Below, in pieces: positions 4,666 to 5,191 of a DNA stretch of 5,191 nt. The notes beneath the pieces are model-generated. The model had not been told where the DNA came from. It searched no databases and was given only the letters and a program-made list of their open reading frames with translations. Source of the DNA: an uncultured Lachnospiraceae bacterium. Its GTDB lineage: Bacteria > Bacillota > Clostridia > Lachnospirales > Lachnospiraceae. The DNA lies in the NCBI GenBank assembly GCA_902782715.1, contig CACZOG010000005.1, forward strand, positions 1 to 5,191, in the 5' to 3' direction. The position numbers were made by a program, and so were the translations under genes. Within the stretch, counting starts at the first letter, position 1; every line of letters starts with the position of its first letter.

Positions 4666-4676
4666 TTGATCTGTAT
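4654..4676 (+). repeat. 9-bp inverted repeat spanning the fliE stop codon
   Basis: ATGCAGATC (4654-4662) pairs with GATCTGTAT (4668-4676), including one G-U pair. The 5-base loop TAATT contains the fliE stop TAA. There is no U-tract, so it is not an intrinsic terminator. It ends 5 bases before the fliF ribosome-binding site (GGAGAG, 4682-4687), and may influence fliE-fliF coupling or mRNA processing. Confidence 0.5.
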
Positions 4677-4693
4677 ATGACGGAGAGACGAAA

Positions 4694-5191
4694 ATGTTTG
4701 AAAAATTGATTGACAAGTTAAAACAGATTCCGCCCAGGCTTCTTGAGTGGTGGAACAAGTTTTCGAAGAATCAGAAGGCTGTGATCATCAGTGTTGCGAT
4801 CGGAGTCGTTATTTGTTTTGCGATCCTTATCACAGTTCTTACCAGAACACAGTATGTAAATATCGTTACCTGTGAAAATGCTTCTCAGGCTTCTCAGGTT
4901 CAGGATTTGCTTTATGATAATAACATCGCATATAAAGTTTCAGATTCGGGACTTGTATTCAGTGTAGACAAATCCAAACTTTCCGAAGCAAATATCCTTT
5001 TGGGATCAAACAATATTTTAACCGATCCTTACGACAATCTTGATACGGTTCTCGGTTCATCCCTTTCGACTACCGAAGCCGACAAGCAGAAGAAATATAC
5101 CGCATACAGAGAGAATCAGCTTGCCAAGGATTTAGAGAAAATGTCTTTCGTTGAATCCGCAAGCGTTAATATGCATGTTCCCGAGAATGAC
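4694..5191 (+). CDS. fliF: flagellar MS-ring protein FliF, N-terminal part (truncated by window end)
   Basis: FliF forms the MS ring in the cytoplasmic membrane, the base on which the rod, the switch complex and the export gate are built. The window holds the first 166 residues of a protein normally over 500 long, with the frame open to the last base. A basic, Trp-containing cytoplasmic N-terminus (MFEKLIDKLKQIPPRLLEWW) precedes one membrane helix at about 29-50 (AVIISVAIGVVICFAILITVL). It is followed by the start of the YscJ/FliF ring-building domain, with YVNIVTCENASQASQVQDLL, NNIAYKV and the conserved ENQLAKDLEKMSFVESASVNM stretch followed by V-P-E-N-D. ATG 4694 has GGAGAG (4682-4687) 6 bases upstream. 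It lies 28 bases after fliE in the same operon. Confidence 0.96.
   Translation, partial: MFEKLIDKLKQIPPRLLEWWNKFSKNQKAVIISVAIGVVICFAILITVLTRTQYVNIVTCENASQASQVQDLLYDNNIAYKVSDSGLVFSVDKSKLSEANILLGSNNILTDPYDNLDTVLGSSLSTTEADKQKKYTAYRENQLAKDLEKMSFVESASVNMHVPEND

Noticed and set aside
1..5191. Mobile elements, CRISPR arrays, tRNA or rRNA genes
   Set aside because: No transposase or integrase coding, no regularly spaced repeats and no cloverleaf or rRNA-like sequence were seen on either strand.

Overview
The window looks like a chromosomal segment from a motile, AT-rich, Gram-positive anaerobe of the Clostridia, most likely a Lachnospiraceae relative (Butyrivibrio/Roseburia-like). This rests on the style of the FlgB, FlgC and FliE proteins, a topoisomerase I with three zinc ribbons, purine-rich Shine-Dalgarno sites, and A/T-rich intergenic DNA with sigma-A-like promoters and hairpin-plus-U-tract terminators. 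The assignment is inference from memory of these families, not a database result. All recognisable genes are on the + strand.

Layout. (1) 1-190 is the 3' end of a gene cut by the window edge, probably a cell-surface glycopolymer transferase of the CDP-glycerol glycerophosphotransferase type. It overlaps by ATGA with a 65-residue single-pass membrane protein that starts with a Y-I-D-P-S motif (187-384). (2) 468-755 encodes an unrecognised 95-residue membrane protein. It has no Asp or Glu, 17 Lys/Arg and a 12-residue tandem repeat, and it ends at a strong terminator (778-810). (3) 945-2993 is topA, intact, with its own terminator (3003-3038). (4) 2994-3459 is a 466-base non-coding stretch. It holds the topA terminator, an exact sigma-28/sigma-D-type promoter (3059-3085), a free-standing terminator (3128-3166), two short inverted repeats, and a sigma-A-type promoter with a structured leader for the flagellar operon. 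(5) 3460-5191 is the start of the flagellar basal-body operon flgB-flgC-fliE-fliF. The genes are tightly spaced and fliF runs off the end.

FlgB and FlgC are proximal-rod proteins. FliE joins the rod to the MS ring, and FliF builds that ring, so the four genes encode the first structures assembled in a flagellum. In Bacillus the interval between topA and flgB contains trmFO, codV (xerC-like), clpQ, clpY and codY. Here topA and flgB are neighbours with no codY between them.

The most interesting signal is in the topA-flgB interval. A consensus flagellar-sigma promoter lies about 40 bases upstream of an intrinsic terminator, with no open reading frame between. Together they would make a roughly 70-nucleotide RNA, a candidate motility-linked small RNA. 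The acid-free repeat protein is the second item worth attention.
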